A DNA stretch of 64,000 bases from Methylophilus sp. 13 (GTDB lineage: Bacteria; Pseudomonadota; Gammaproteobacteria; Burkholderiales; Methylophilaceae): assembly GCF_015354335.1 (NCBI RefSeq), contig NZ_JADKYR010000002.1:558001-622000 (forward strand), given 5' to 3'. Below, piece after piece: positions 8,581-17,440 of the stretch. The notes under the pieces are model-generated. The model made no database searches, was not told the origin of the DNA, and worked only from the letters and a program-made list of their open reading frames with translations. How positions within the stretch are numbered: the first letter of the stretch is position 1; each line of letters begins with the position of its first letter. The position numbers were made by a program, and so were the translations under genes.

Positions 8581-8961
8581 TCAGGCAGCTTGCGCTGGAA
8601 TATGGTTTTTCTGTTGGACGATGCGGTTCTGCGCATCGACATAAACCAGTTGTGGATGGTAATTTGCCAATTCAGCTTCTGTATATTGCGAGTAGCTGGC
8701 AATAATAATCAAGTCGTCAGGATCTGCTTTGTGGGCCGCCGCGCCATTGACAGAGATTACGCCGGAATGGCGCTCAGCACGAATCGCATAGGTGGTAAAA
8801 CGCTCACCATTGTTGATGTTGTAAATCTGGATTTGCTCATACTCATGAATATTGGCCGCTTCCAGCAAGGCCTCATCAATCGCACAGCTGCCTTCATAGT
8901 GCAACTCGCTATGCGTCACACGTACCCGATGCAGCTTTGATTTCAACATGGTTCTTTGCAT
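8581..8961 (-). CDS. panD: Aspartate 1-decarboxylase (pyruvoyl enzyme)
   Basis: 126 residues from the ATG ending at 8961, preceded by an AAGGA ribosome-binding site; this gives the standard start [20 protein letters not shown]. It makes beta-alanine from aspartate for pantothenate and CoA. The self-cleavage site Gly-Ser in the motif YEGSCAID is present (Ser25 becomes the pyruvoyl group), so the proenzyme should mature normally. Length matches the family (126 in E. coli). panC, which uses the product, is the next gene upstream on the same strand, 106 bases away. Confidence 0.96.
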   Translation of the reverse strand: MQRTMLKSKLHRVRVTHSELHYEGSCAIDEALLEAANIHEYEQIQIYNINNGERFTTYAIRAERHSGVISVNGAAAHKADPDDLIIIASYSQYTEAELANYHPQLVYVDAQNRIVQQKNHIPAQAA

Positions 8962-9067
8962 TGCGTTCCTTAACTCGAACACCCGCTCGCGCGGAAAAGG
9001 ACGTAATTATAAAGTTATCAAGGGCTTAGCGCAAAATAAATTTATGGTTAGAAGCGGCGCATTTGGC

Positions 9068-9922
9068 CTACAGACTCACTTCGCAATTATCAATCAGGCG
9101 CGTCCCACCAAGCCTGGCAGCCGCCAGAACCACCCAAGCCTGGTCATTCGCATCGGGCAAGGTCAGGTCTGTTTGCCTGCGAATGTCTACATAATCGACC
9201 TGCCAGCCTTGCTGGTTTAACCCAGCCACCGCCTGTGCACACAAGCTTGCATAATCCCGCTGGCCTGCCAGCAACGCCTGTTTAATGCGCTGCAGTTGCT
9301 GATAAAGTTGCGCTGCCTGTGTTTTTTCTGTGGCAGAAAGATAGCCATTGCGAGAACTCATGGCCAGGCCAGAAGGCTCGCGCACAGTCTCGCCCGCCAC
9401 AATCTCGACGTTAAAATTGAGTTGCCGCACCAGCGCGCGGATCACCATCAATTGCTGGTAATCTTTTTTGCCGAACACGGCCACCTGCGGCTGCACCATA
9501 TTAAACAGCTTGGCGACCACCGTTGCCACGCCGACAAAATGCCCGGGCCGGCTGGCCCCGCATAATTCATTGGCCAGTGCGGGCGGTTGTATCACAACGG
9601 CTTGCCGCAAATCCTGCCCATCAAAATCCGGGTACATTTCAGTGACGGTAGGCGCAAATACCACGTCCGCCCCTACCGCTTCCAACTGTTCACAGTCGGC
9701 CGCCAAGGTGCGTGGATAGTTGCCAAAATCTTCGTTCACCCCAAACTGCAAGGGATTGACAAAGATACTCACCACAACAATCTCCGCGAGCTGCTTGGCC
9801 TGCGTCACTAATTGGCAATGTCCTGCATGCAAATTGCCCATCGTCGGGACAAAGCCCACCCTTGCTTGCGGATGACGGGCTAAAAAGGCGCGTAACTCGC
9901 GCACACTGTGACACACTTGCAT
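9068..9922 (-). CDS. panC: Pantothenate synthetase (pantoate-beta-alanine ligase)
   Basis: 284 residues from the ATG ending at 9922, with GGATG a few bases upstream; a TTG one codon earlier is less likely. It joins pantoate and beta-alanine using ATP. The class-I nucleotidyltransferase signature is complete: VGFVPTMGNLHAGH carries the HIGH-type motif, VFGKKDYQQLMVIR lies mid-protein, and MSSRNGYLS is the KMSKS-type loop. It is the first gene of the leftward panC-panD-rsfS-rlmH-phrB run. panB, the preceding enzyme, is not in this window. Confidence 0.96.
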   Translation of the reverse strand: MQVCHSVRELRAFLARHPQARVGFVPTMGNLHAGHCQLVTQAKQLAEIVVVSIFVNPLQFGVNEDFGNYPRTLAADCEQLEAVGADVVFAPTVTEMYPDFDGQDLRQAVVIQPPALANELCGASRPGHFVGVATVVAKLFNMVQPQVAVFGKKDYQQLMVIRALVRQLNFNVEIVAGETVREPSGLAMSSRNGYLSATEKTQAAQLYQQLQRIKQALLAGQRDYASLCAQAVAGLNQQGWQVDYVDIRRQTDLTLPDANDQAWVVLAAARLGGTRLIDNCEVSL

Positions 9923-10011
9923 CAATCATTCATCCAACAAAAACACAATTCCGGCAATATATCACAGGCCTCTCGCACCAGCGGCCCATCACCTGGCGTT
10001 TAACCCAAGCA

Positions 10012-10041
10012 TTGACAAGCACATCCCTCATTGCCTATAGT
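10012..10041 (+). promoter_or_regulatory. Strong sigma70-type promoter in the panC-mscL gap
   Basis: A perfect -35 TTGACA (10012-10017) and a TATAGT -10 (10036-10041) are separated by 18 bases. Transcription would start near 10048, about 220 bases before mscL, which has its own nearer promoter. This suggests an extra transcript from the gap. Confidence 0.6.
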
Positions 10042-10047
10042 CGCTTT

Positions 10048-10133
10048 AGGGCACTTCTATAAACTCAGTTTGCGAGCCTGCGTTTCACGCAGGGCCTCTT
10101 GAAACCACTAACATCGTCATACGGTGTTGTTTA
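10048..10133 (+). ncRNA. Candidate small RNA or structured leader upstream of mscL
   Basis: The 345-base gap 9923-10267 holds no credible gene. Downstream of the strong promoter at 10012-10041 there are two hairpins: a GC-rich 6-bp stem (10077-10082 with 10088-10093) and a 7-bp stem with one G-U pair (10110-10116 with 10122-10128) followed by GTTTA. That is the size and shape of a short regulatory RNA of about 85 nucleotides, or of a long mscL leader. I do not recognise a known RNA family. The 3' end is uncertain because the T-run is weak. Confidence 0.3.
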
Positions 10134-10207
10134 TAAAAAAAATTTCCTGCCCTCGCAACCAGAGACTGCATCTCCTTCTTTAATCGCACCTCGTCTTGCT
10201 TTGCGAC

Positions 10208-10235
10208 TTGAATTTATAAAAGTGTCCTTTACAAT
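10208..10235 (+). promoter_or_regulatory. Proximal mscL promoter
   Basis: TTGAAT (10208-10213) and TACAAT (10230-10235) with a 16-base spacer sit just before the GGGAGA ribosome-binding site of mscL, giving a short leader. Confidence 0.45.
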
Positions 10236-10267
10236 CTTAATCTTTAAAAACAATGGTGGGAGAAGTC

Positions 10268-10687
10268 ATGAGCGTCATTTCAGAATTCAAGCAGTTCGCC
10301 CTTAAAGGCAATGTCATGGACCTGGCAGTCGGTGTCATTATTGGTGGGGCCTTTGGCAAAATTGTGGCCTCACTGGTAGATGATGTCATCATGCCCGTGG
10401 TCGGCAAGATTTTTGGCGGCTTTGATTTCAGCAATTTATATGTGCCCCTTAACGGCCAATCGGCTGACCTGGCATTGGCAGAAGCCAAAAAACTGGGGGC
10501 AGTGCTGGCCTACGGCAACTTTCTGACCATCGTGCTCAACTTTATTATCCTGGCATTTATTATTTTCCAGATGGTGAAATTCATGAACCGCCTGAAAACC
10601 GCGGATGAACCGGCCCCTGCCGCACCTGCGCCGACCCCGGAAGATATTGTGCTACTGCGCGAAATCCGTGATAGCCTGAAAAAATAA
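10268..10687 (+). CDS. mscL: Large-conductance mechanosensitive channel MscL
   Basis: 139 residues from the ATG at 10268 (ribosome-binding site GGGAGA); an upstream start five codons earlier is unlikely. The family pattern is complete: amphipathic N-terminal helix [21 protein letters not shown], first membrane helix [23 protein letters not shown] (glycine-rich pore lining), a periplasmic loop, the second membrane helix [23 protein letters not shown] and the C-terminal helix [14 protein letters not shown]. It is a homopentameric inner-membrane safety valve that opens on hypo-osmotic shock. A strong terminator follows. Two possible promoters precede it. Confidence 0.97.
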   Translation: MSVISEFKQFALKGNVMDLAVGVIIGGAFGKIVASLVDDVIMPVVGKIFGGFDFSNLYVPLNGQSADLALAEAKKLGAVLAYGNFLTIVLNFIILAFIIFQMVKFMNRLKTADEPAPAAPAPTPEDIVLLREIRDSLKK

Positions 10688-10715
10688 TCAATTAAATCAG
10701 GGTTATCGGGGTTAA

Positions 10716-10749
10716 AAACACAAAGGGCGCCTGAGCGCCCTTTGTGTTT
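10716..10749. terminator. Terminator after mscL, convergent with next gene
   Basis: A 15-bp perfect stem (10716-10730 with 10735-10749) with a CTGA loop and A/T ends serves mscL and probably the leftward gene ending at 10767. Confidence 0.9.
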
Positions 10750-10766
10750 GATCCCGCAATAAAGAA

Positions 10767-11180
10767 TTAAATGCCTGCCGGATTGGGATTGGGCACTTCG
10801 TAGGTTTGACCACTGCTGGCGTCAGACCCATCATTATTCAAAAACACCACCACGCTGACCTGGTCTTCCACAATATCCAGCTCGGTCGTTGGGTAGTAAG
10901 CTCCCTTCGCATCCTTGTTGATGTTGTGATAATGCCAGATGGAGGCAACCACCCGTCCACTGTCCTTGAGTTTCACATCTTCTGCGCGGGCAGGTTCGCC
11001 CAGCAATGCAATCAATTCGGTCCGGCTCATCTTGCCGACTTTATCCACAAAGGCCTGCTCGTCTTCTGGAATCGCTCCCGTCGTAACGGTCCCCGGCGTC
11101 GCCCCTGCCCATAATGCACTGCTCACTGATAACAATCCAACTGCCAACACCCCGTGCAACCAAGTTTGTGCTCTCATCAT
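10767..11180 (-). CDS. Small exported protein, possibly BamE/SmpA-like fold
   Basis: 137 residues from the ATG ending at 11180, six bases after an AAGGAGAG ribosome-binding site; two ATGs are adjacent. A Sec signal peptide ends near ALWA-GATPG. The mature part contains KVGKMSRTELIALLGEPAR followed by an aromatic strand IWHYHNINKD and a strand region DIVEDQVSVVVFLNNDG. The helix-helix-strand arrangement and the LLGEPAR phrase resemble the SmpA/OmlA (BamE) domain, but there is no lipobox, so this is only a suggestion. Periplasmic location is likely. The neighbours (mscL convergent, corC upstream on the same strand) do not reveal its role. Confidence 0.6.
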   Translation of the reverse strand: MMRAQTWLHGVLAVGLLSVSSALWAGATPGTVTTGAIPEDEQAFVDKVGKMSRTELIALLGEPARAEDVKLKDSGRVVASIWHYHNINKDAKGAYYPTTELDIVEDQVSVVVFLNNDGSDASSGQTYEVPNPNPAGI

Positions 11181-11272
11181 CACTCTCCTTATGTTCAAAC
11201 ACTCAGGCAATCAAAACGATCATTAGGTTCCATTTGCAGCCGCTACGCATAGGCTGGCGGCGGCGCTGTGGT

Positions 11273-12154
11273 CTAGACCGACTCAATAGGATAGGCTTCT
11301 TCTGGCAATAGCTCTACCAATAACACATGTACACGACGGCTGTCAGCATGCACCACAGTCACACTCAGGTTTTGGATGCGGATATGCTCGCCGCGCTTGG
11401 GTAAATGACCAAAATAGTTGACCACCAGCCCACCCACGGTTGAAAACTCTTCGTCACTAAACGTGGTGCCAATGGCTTCATTAAACTCAGGGATTTCAGT
11501 CAAGGCTTTGACACGGTATTTACCCGGCGCCTGCTGGATAATATTGCCCTCGCCTTCGTCATCATCATATTCGTCTTCAATATCCCCAACAATCTGCTCC
11601 AGCACGTCTTCAATGGTCACCATGCCCGCCACACCGCCGTACTCATCCACCACAATGGCAATATGATTGCGGTTGCTGCGAAACTCCTTGAGCAATACAT
11701 TCAGGCGCTTGGATTCGGGGATAAACACGGCCGGACGCAACATGTCGCGCAGTTCAAACGACTCATTTGCATAGTAACGAAGCAGGTCTTTGGCCAGCAG
11801 GATGCCGATCACATCATTCTTGTTGTCTTCAATCACGGGGAAGCGGGAGTGTGCCGTTTCAATGACAAACGGCAGGAAACTGTCTGGCGGTTGAGCGATA
11901 TCAATCACATCCATTTGCGAGCGCGGAATCATGATGTCGCGCACTTGCATTTCACTGACTTGCAAAACACCTTCGATCATGGCCAGTGAATCGCCATCCA
12001 TCAGGTGGTTTTCATAAGCGCCATGCAGCAATTCAACAAGCTGCTCTCGATCTTCTGGCTCACGCAACAGAAAATGACTTAATCGTTCTAAAAGAGAGGG
12101 TTTATGAGATAACTTATCCGGCTCCGAAGCCATATTTACTGCTGAAAACAGCAT
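11273..12154 (-). CDS. corC: CorC/HlyC-family CBS-domain protein (YbeX-like)
   Basis: 293 residues from the first ATG; an ATG at 12133 (MASEPDKL) is an alternative and neither has a clear ribosome-binding site. The N-terminal soluble part (LLERLSHFLLREPEDREQL) is typical of short CorC proteins without membrane helices. It is followed by the CBS pair, VRDIMIPRSQMDVID through VDEYGGVAGMVTIEDVLEQIVGDI, and a C-terminal CorC_HlyC domain. In E. coli the YbeX/CorC gene is linked to magnesium and cobalt efflux and to rRNA metabolism, and is followed by lnt; here lnt is not adjacent. It is divergent from the DUF748 gene. Confidence 0.9.
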   Translation of the reverse strand: MLFSAVNMASEPDKLSHKPSLLERLSHFLLREPEDREQLVELLHGAYENHLMDGDSLAMIEGVLQVSEMQVRDIMIPRSQMDVIDIAQPPDSFLPFVIETAHSRFPVIEDNKNDVIGILLAKDLLRYYANESFELRDMLRPAVFIPESKRLNVLLKEFRSNRNHIAIVVDEYGGVAGMVTIEDVLEQIVGDIEDEYDDDEGEGNIIQQAPGKYRVKALTEIPEFNEAIGTTFSDEEFSTVGGLVVNYFGHLPKRGEHIRIQNLSVTVVHADSRRVHVLLVELLPEEAYPIESV

Positions 12155-12298
12155 CCTGTATAACGAGATGACTTAAGCATACATGAAAACAGATGACCAT
12201 GTCACCTTCACCTCACCAGCCCTCTGATTTGGCTCAAGATTTGCCCAGGCAAGCTGCGATCACGCTATAAACATTTAAATTCTGCTAAATTATCGCCT

Positions 12299-15200
12299 AT
12301 GCTCAATCGCTTGCGTTCCTATTCTTCTCGTTTTCGCCTGCCTCATTCGGGCCGACTGGCGCAAATCGCATTATCAGTACCGTTGAGGATCGTCGCCGGA
12401 CTGGTGGTTTTCTACCTGCTGTTTGCCTGGCTGGCTGTGAACCCGCTGGCCAAATGGTTGTTGCCCTGGGTTGCCGAAACACAGCTGGCCAGCAAAGCTA
12501 GCGTCGACAAGGTCACGTTTGCCCCCTTCAGCCTGACCACCACCATCGAAAAACTCTCACTCACTGATCAGCAAGGCGCGCCCCTGGCTGCGTTTGACCG
12601 ACTGGTAGTCGATCTTGACGCCAGCGGGCTGTTTAAATGGGCATGGAAACTCAAGCAGATCCAGTTGACAGGCCCACATGTGAATGTGATGGTCTCCAAA
12701 CAAGGTAAACTCAACTGGGCAGACCTGATCGCCAAACTCAATGAAAATCCCTCGCCGCCAGATCAGGACCTGCCCCGAGTCATTATTGAAAAAATTATCA
12801 TGAGCCAGGGCAATATTGAATACCTGGATGCACAGCACGACCAGCCTTTGCGCGCCTCCCTCAAGCCGCTGGATTTTGAACTTGAAGGCTTTTCTACCCT
12901 GCCCCAAGACCGCGGCGACTACCTGATCGCGGCAAAACTGCCCTATCAGGGCGGCACCGTGAAGTGGAAAGGTAACTTCGGCGTCAATCCCCTCGCATCG
13001 CAAGGGCAACTGTCGATTGAGGCGTTACAAATTGCCAAGGTGATGCAGTGGGTCAACACAGCGGCGCTGCCCGTTAAAGTTGAGACCGGGGCTTTTTCTG
13101 GTCAGTTGAACTATGCATTTTCCATGCATCAGCAACAACCAAAGCTGCAGCTCAGTGATGTCCAGCTACGCATTGAGGACTTGGGGGCGACAATGGCGCC
13201 AGCGGACAAACTTACCTGGGCCTCATTCACGGTTACCACCAAACAGCTGACGCTACTCCCTGCTGCGCAACTCAGCCTGCAGGGTCATGATATCGACATG
13301 ACCCTGAATCAGCTCAAGCTACAAAAGCCGCAAGCGGCCGTCTCAATGGCCAGCAGCCAGCTGTCACTGCCCAGTCTCAGTTTCACGCTGGATAAACAAG
13401 CACAGCTTCAGTTTGAAAATCTGGATGTTCATCTGCAACAGGCGCAGGTACAGCATGGCCAGCAAACCTTGCTCAGCCTGCCCGAACTGGCGCTGGAACA
13501 CGCCAGTTTCAACCTGGCTGACCGTCGTGCGAAGATCGGGCTCGTCCATCTCAATCAGGGACAATTATCCGCCACGCAGCTGGCCTCTGGCTTGCTGGAT
13601 TGGCAACAGAGCTTCGAACCAGCCGTCGCAAAAAATACGTCAACCACCCAACCCACAGCCGAGCAAACAGCTCAAACAACTGAAAGCAAGCCGTTCCATT
13701 TGAGCATTGACGAAATAGCCCTCGCGCACTGGCACCTGACCTATACCAGCCACCAGTTCGCCAAACCGCTGCAGGCAACGGTAGGCGACATGAATCTGCA
13801 ATTGGCCTTGGATCATGCTGAAGACCTGACGCTCAGTAACATGCAACTGGATGCCAGCCAACTCGCGCTGCAATCGGATAAACAAACGCTAGCACAACTC
13901 GGCAAGCTATCGGTAGGCAAAGTACATCTGGCGCTGGCGCAACAAAAAGCTGAGGTCGCGGCGATCCAGTTAAGCGGTCTGAAAACCTCGGTGATTCGCC
14001 AGGCCGACCAGCGCTTGAACTGGCAAACCCTGCTCGCAACACCCCCGGCAGAAGCCCACAAGAATACGGCGACTTCACCCACCGCGACAACGCAGAAAAC
14101 TGCATGGACCTATAGTCTCAAACAGCTAGCCTTGCAGCAGGCTGAGGTGCATATTGAGGATCAATCGACCTCAAGCCCCATGATCCTGGATGTGACCGAT
14201 GGTCAACTCTCGCTGACTGACTTGACCCAGAATCTAACACGCTGGCTTCCGGTCAAGGCTGGTTTCAAGGTCAAACAAGGCGGTCAATTGAACCTGCAAG
14301 GCAAGATCGCGGCGGCCCCTTTTAAAGCAGACCTGCAAACACAGCTGAGTCAGTTATCTTTAAAACCCTTTGCGCCCTACCTAGCACAAGTCACCTTACT
14401 CAAACTGGAAGATGGCGCAGTCGGTTTAGAAGGCAGGTTACAACAATCCACGCAAGGCTCAACCCGCTTTGATGGCGGCTTCACCGTCAACCAGCTCTCG
14501 ATTATTGAGGAAGAAAGCCAGCAACCATTCTTGCGCTGGCAAACCTTACAGGCAGACGGTGTATCGCTATCAGTGGCACCGAACAAATTGCAAATCGACA
14601 CCTTGAGTGTGAGCCAACCGCAGACCAAGTTTATGATTGCTGCCGATCGCAGCCTGAACGTAAGCAAGCTCATGCGTACTGTGCCCGCTTCTGACCATCC
14701 GCCTGCAAGCAATGCAACAACATCGACCAGTACAAGCGCAGCAACCGCGGCGGCAAACGCAAGTAAACAGAGTGATTTTCCGGTCAATATAGACAGTGTG
14801 CGGATCAACAATGCCGAACTGGACTTTGCCGACTTGTCATTGCCGCAGCCATTTGGCACGCATATTAACAATCTGGGCGGGGTGATTAACGGCATTTCGA
14901 GCAACCCGGCTTCCACAGCCCAGGTAGAGATGGATGGCAAGGTGGATGACTATGGCGCTGCCCGCATCCGTGGCAGCTTGCAGCCATTTAACACCGGCGA
15001 ATTTACCGACCTTAAACTGGCGTTCACTAATCTGGAAATGAACCGGCTAACCCCCTATTCCGGCAAATTTGCCGGGCGCAAGATCACCTCAGGCAAGCTG
15101 TCTGTCGATCTCGAATACAAGATCAAGCAGCGCAAGCTGGCTGGAGAAAACAAATTCGTTATTCACAAACTGACCTTGGGCGAGCGCGTAGACAGCAAGG

Positions 15201-15967
15201 ATGCCGCCAACCTCCCCCTGGATCTGGCGATTGCCATTCTTGAAGACAGCAATGGCGTCATTGACCTCGACCTGCCAGTCAGTGGCAGCCTGGATGACCC
15301 CAAGTTCAGCATAGGCGGGATTGTCTGGAAAGCCTTTACCAACATTCTGACCAAAATCGTGACAGCGCCATTTAGCGCCTTGGGTAAGCTGTTTGGCAGC
15401 AGTGAAAAGCTGGAGGCCATTCTGTTTGATCCCGGTACGGCGGCTTTATCCCCGCCTGAGCAGGAAAAACTGCAGGCAGTGAGCAGCGCGCTTAACAAAC
15501 GGCAGCAATTGAAGCTGGGCGTGGTGCCGGCTTACGATATCGCTGCAGATACACGCGCCCTGCAGGAAAGCAGCCTGCGTAAGCAAGTGGCTGCGGAAAT
15601 GGGCATCGTACTGAAGGCAGACCAGACACCGGGACCGATAGACCTCAACAACCCCAAAGTGCAATCTGCGCTCAAGGCCTTGCATGACCGCTTAACCAAC
15701 AAAGGCCTGCTAAAGCGGCTTGCTTCAAAGCTGGAAAAAACACCGGCCGGATTTTATGAACAGGCACAAGAGACCTTGACGACCAGTATCCCGGTTTCAG
15801 AAGCGGACTTACAGGCCTTAGCAAAATCACGGGCAAACGCAATTCAGCAGCAATTGCTGGCCGCAGGCCTGAGCCAGGATCGCATCGCCCTCGCACCGCC
15901 AGTGGCCGCAAAAGCAGAGCGCGCTTTGGTACCAACCAAGCTAACGCTAGAGGCGATCAAGCATTAA
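12299..15967 (+). CDS. Large DUF748 (AsmA-like) envelope protein
   Basis: 1222 residues from the ATG at 12299. One N-terminal membrane helix (about 29-50, containing LRIVAGLVVFYLLFAWLAV) is followed by a very long, strand-rich periplasmic region of repeating AsmA-like type. Phrases such as LDASGLFKWAWKLKQIQLTGPHVNV and DLKLAFTNLEMNRLTPYSGKFAGRKITSGKLSVDL mark DUF748. Two low-complexity linkers rich in Thr, Ser, Ala and Gln (near residues 445-460 and 800-825) separate the blocks. The C-terminus has a separate helical segment. Related AsmA/TamB-type proteins bridge the periplasm and move lipids, so a lipid-transport role is plausible but inferred. It stands alone between divergent corC and the convergent M50 gene. 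Confidence 0.85.
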   Translation: MLNRLRSYSSRFRLPHSGRLAQIALSVPLRIVAGLVVFYLLFAWLAVNPLAKWLLPWVAETQLASKASVDKVTFAPFSLTTTIEKLSLTDQQGAPLAAFDRLVVDLDASGLFKWAWKLKQIQLTGPHVNVMVSKQGKLNWADLIAKLNENPSPPDQDLPRVIIEKIIMSQGNIEYLDAQHDQPLRASLKPLDFELEGFSTLPQDRGDYLIAAKLPYQGGTVKWKGNFGVNPLASQGQLSIEALQIAKVMQWVNTAALPVKVETGAFSGQLNYAFSMHQQQPKLQLSDVQLRIEDLGATMAPADKLTWASFTVTTKQLTLLPAAQLSLQGHDIDMTLNQLKLQKPQAAVSMASSQLSLPSLSFTLDKQAQLQFENLDVHLQQAQVQHGQQTLLSLPELALEHASFNLADRRAKIGLVHLNQGQLSATQLASGLLDWQQSFEPAVAKNTSTTQPTAEQTAQTTESKPFHLSIDEIALAHWHLTYTSHQFAKPLQATVGDMNLQLALDHAEDLTLSNMQLDASQLALQSDKQTLAQLGKLSVGKVHLALAQQKAEVAAIQLSGLKTSVIRQADQRLNWQTLLATPPAEAHKNTATSPTATTQKTAWTYSLKQLALQQAEVHIEDQSTSSPMILDVTDGQLSLTDLTQNLTRWLPVKAGFKVKQGGQLNLQGKIAAAPFKADLQTQLSQLSLKPFAPYLAQVTLLKLEDGAVGLEGRLQQSTQGSTRFDGGFTVNQLSIIEEESQQPFLRWQTLQADGVSLSVAPNKLQIDTLSVSQPQTKFMIAADRSLNVSKLMRTVPASDHPPASNATTSTSTSAATAAANASKQSDFPVNIDSVRINNAELDFADLSLPQPFGTHINNLGGVINGISSNPASTAQVEMDGKVDDYGAARIRGSLQPFNTGEFTDLKLAFTNLEMNRLTPYSGKFAGRKITSGKLSVDLEYKIKQRKLAGENKFVIHKLTLGERVDSKDAANLPLDLAIAILEDSNGVIDLDLPVSGSLDDPKFSIGGIVWKAFTNILTKIVTAPFSALGKLFGSSEKLEAILFDPGTAALSPPEQEKLQAVSSALNKRQQLKLGVVPAYDIAADTRALQESSLRKQVAAEMGIVLKADQTPGPIDLNNPKVQSALKALHDRLTNKGLLKRLASKLEKTPAGFYEQAQETLTTSIPVSEADLQALAKSRANAIQQQLLAAGLSQDRIALAPPVAAKAERALVPTKLTLEAIKH

Positions 15968-16159
15968 TGTGAGCGGTGTCATGACGGCTGAAACGTTGAA
16001 TTTACTCCCGAAGCGAGTCGATTTGGTTATTGTGTCCTCTGAGTCCACTGTGGCTTAAAAATATAGCCAAGATTAATGATCAATACCTGATTTAACTCAG
16101 GATTGAAAGGCAGAGGCAGCGGCTCAAGCCGCAACGAATCAACCAAGTTGGGCTCGCCG

Positions 16160-16801
16160 TTAGAACACCAACACAGTGAGCAAATGCTGAAAAAAGCGCA
16201 GCACCGGCGACAGCACTATCCCCAAAATACCGGTAAACAGGAGTGCAATCAGTATCAGCATGCCGTAACGCTCAAGCTGGGCAAATTTGATCGCCGCGGA
16301 CATCGGTAACAAGCTCACTGCAATGCGGCCACCGTCCAGCGGTGGCAGTGGAAACAGGTTAAGCACCAGCAACACCAGATTGATCTGTACACCCGCAAGA
16401 CTCATTTGTGACACATATGCCTGGGCAGCGTCTGGAAATTGTCCCACTCTCGCCAACACCAAGCCCCAAAGCAATGCCATGACAAAATTGGACGCGGGGC
16501 CGGCCAGGGCCACCCATAGCATATCCTGCTTGGGACGGCGTAACTGGCCAAAATTCACTGGGACCGGTTTTGCCCAGCCAAACAGGATACCGCCAAATAT
16601 AATGCTGATGGCGGGCAATAAAATGGTGCCGATAGGGTCAATATGTTTGAAGGGATTAAGCGTAATCCTGCCCATGCGCTCGGCGGTCAAGTCGCCAAAA
16701 TATTTGGCGGCGTAACCATGGGCAGCTTCATGCACAGTAATCGCAAACAGGATAGGCAGTGCGTAGGCAGCAATTTTTTGTACAACGGTCAGTTCTTCCA
16801 T
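16160..16801 (-). CDS. Site-2 protease family (M50) membrane metalloprotease
   Basis: 213 residues. The zinc motif HEAAH (residues 24-28) lies in the first membrane helix after ALPILFAITV, and the third ligand motif LDGGR occurs near residue 155, preceded by the conserved NLFPLPP. Four to six hydrophobic segments are visible. There is no PDZ domain, so this is the short Rip/YwhC-like subgroup and not RseP. Such enzymes cut within membranes; substrates of the short group are mostly unknown. It follows the YciO-like gene by about 20 bases and rnm before that, all leftward, a group I take to be an operon. Confidence 0.9.
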   Translation of the reverse strand: MEELTVVQKIAAYALPILFAITVHEAAHGYAAKYFGDLTAERMGRITLNPFKHIDPIGTILLPAISIIFGGILFGWAKPVPVNFGQLRRPKQDMLWVALAGPASNFVMALLWGLVLARVGQFPDAAQAYVSQMSLAGVQINLVLLVLNLFPLPPLDGGRIAVSLLPMSAAIKFAQLERYGMLILIALLFTGILGIVLSPVLRFFQHLLTVLVF

Positions 16802-16822
16802 GCAAATAGCTTTCAGACAACA

Positions 16823-17434
16823 TTAAGGCCAGGGCGCGACACCTGCCCGAACCAGCGACGGCGGATCTTCGGTCAAATCCAGCACCGTGGTGGGCCCCAC
16901 GTGCACGATATCACTGTCAATCACAGCATCAATCTGGTGTTCCAGCGCTTCCCGAATCTCCCATCCGACCGAGAGGGGCGCCTCGTCACCGGGTAATTGC
17001 AAGGTCATGCTCAGCATGGGCGAATCCAGCGCTTCCAGCAAGGTTTGCGTCACAATATGCTTGGGCACGCGCAAACCGATGGTGCTGCGTTTGGGGTGAT
17101 GCAGGCGGCGCGGCACTTCTCTGCTAGCCTCAAGCAAAAAGGTATAAGCGCCTGGGGTCAAGGCTTTAAGTAGCCGAAACTGGCTATTGTTCACTTTGGC
17201 ATAGGTGCCAATCTCGGCTAGATCACGGCAGATCAGCGTAAAGGGGTGATCATCATCCACACCACGCAACCGGCGGATGCGTGTTTGCGCGTCCTTGAAC
17301 TCCATCAGGCACACCAAGGCATAACTGGAGTCAGTCGGACAAGCCAGAATACCGCCCTGCTTCAACAGCTGTACCGCTTGTTGAATCAACCGCGCCTGCG
17401 GGTTTTGCGCATGAATAATAAAGTACTGGGCCAT
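16823..17434 (-). CDS. YciO-type YrdC/Sua5-family protein
   Basis: 203 residues. The YrdC-domain pattern is clear: GGILACPTDSSYALVC, then KDAQTRIRRLRGVDDDHPFTLICRDL, LLKALTPGAYTFLLEA, STIGLRVPKH and a late PTTVLDLTEDPPSLVRAGVAPW. The last segment ends here, without the Sua5 extension. TsaC/Sua5 make threonylcarbamoyl-AMP for tRNA t6A; the YciO branch has weak activity of this kind and its cell role is less certain. Position directly after rnm (6 bases) matches the E. coli trp-side arrangement rnm-yciO, which supports YciO over TsaC. Confidence 0.88.
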   Translation of the reverse strand: MAQYFIIHAQNPQARLIQQAVQLLKQGGILACPTDSSYALVCLMEFKDAQTRIRRLRGVDDDHPFTLICRDLAEIGTYAKVNNSQFRLLKALTPGAYTFLLEASREVPRRLHHPKRSTIGLRVPKHIVTQTLLEALDSPMLSMTLQLPGDEAPLSVGWEIREALEHQIDAVIDSDIVHVGPTTVLDLTEDPPSLVRAGVAPWP

Positions 17435-17440
17435 AAAGCA

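Noticed and set aside
14377-14940. 187-residue minus-strand frame inside the DUF748 gene
   Set aside because: Antisense to the low-complexity linker region; composition explained by the opposite strand.
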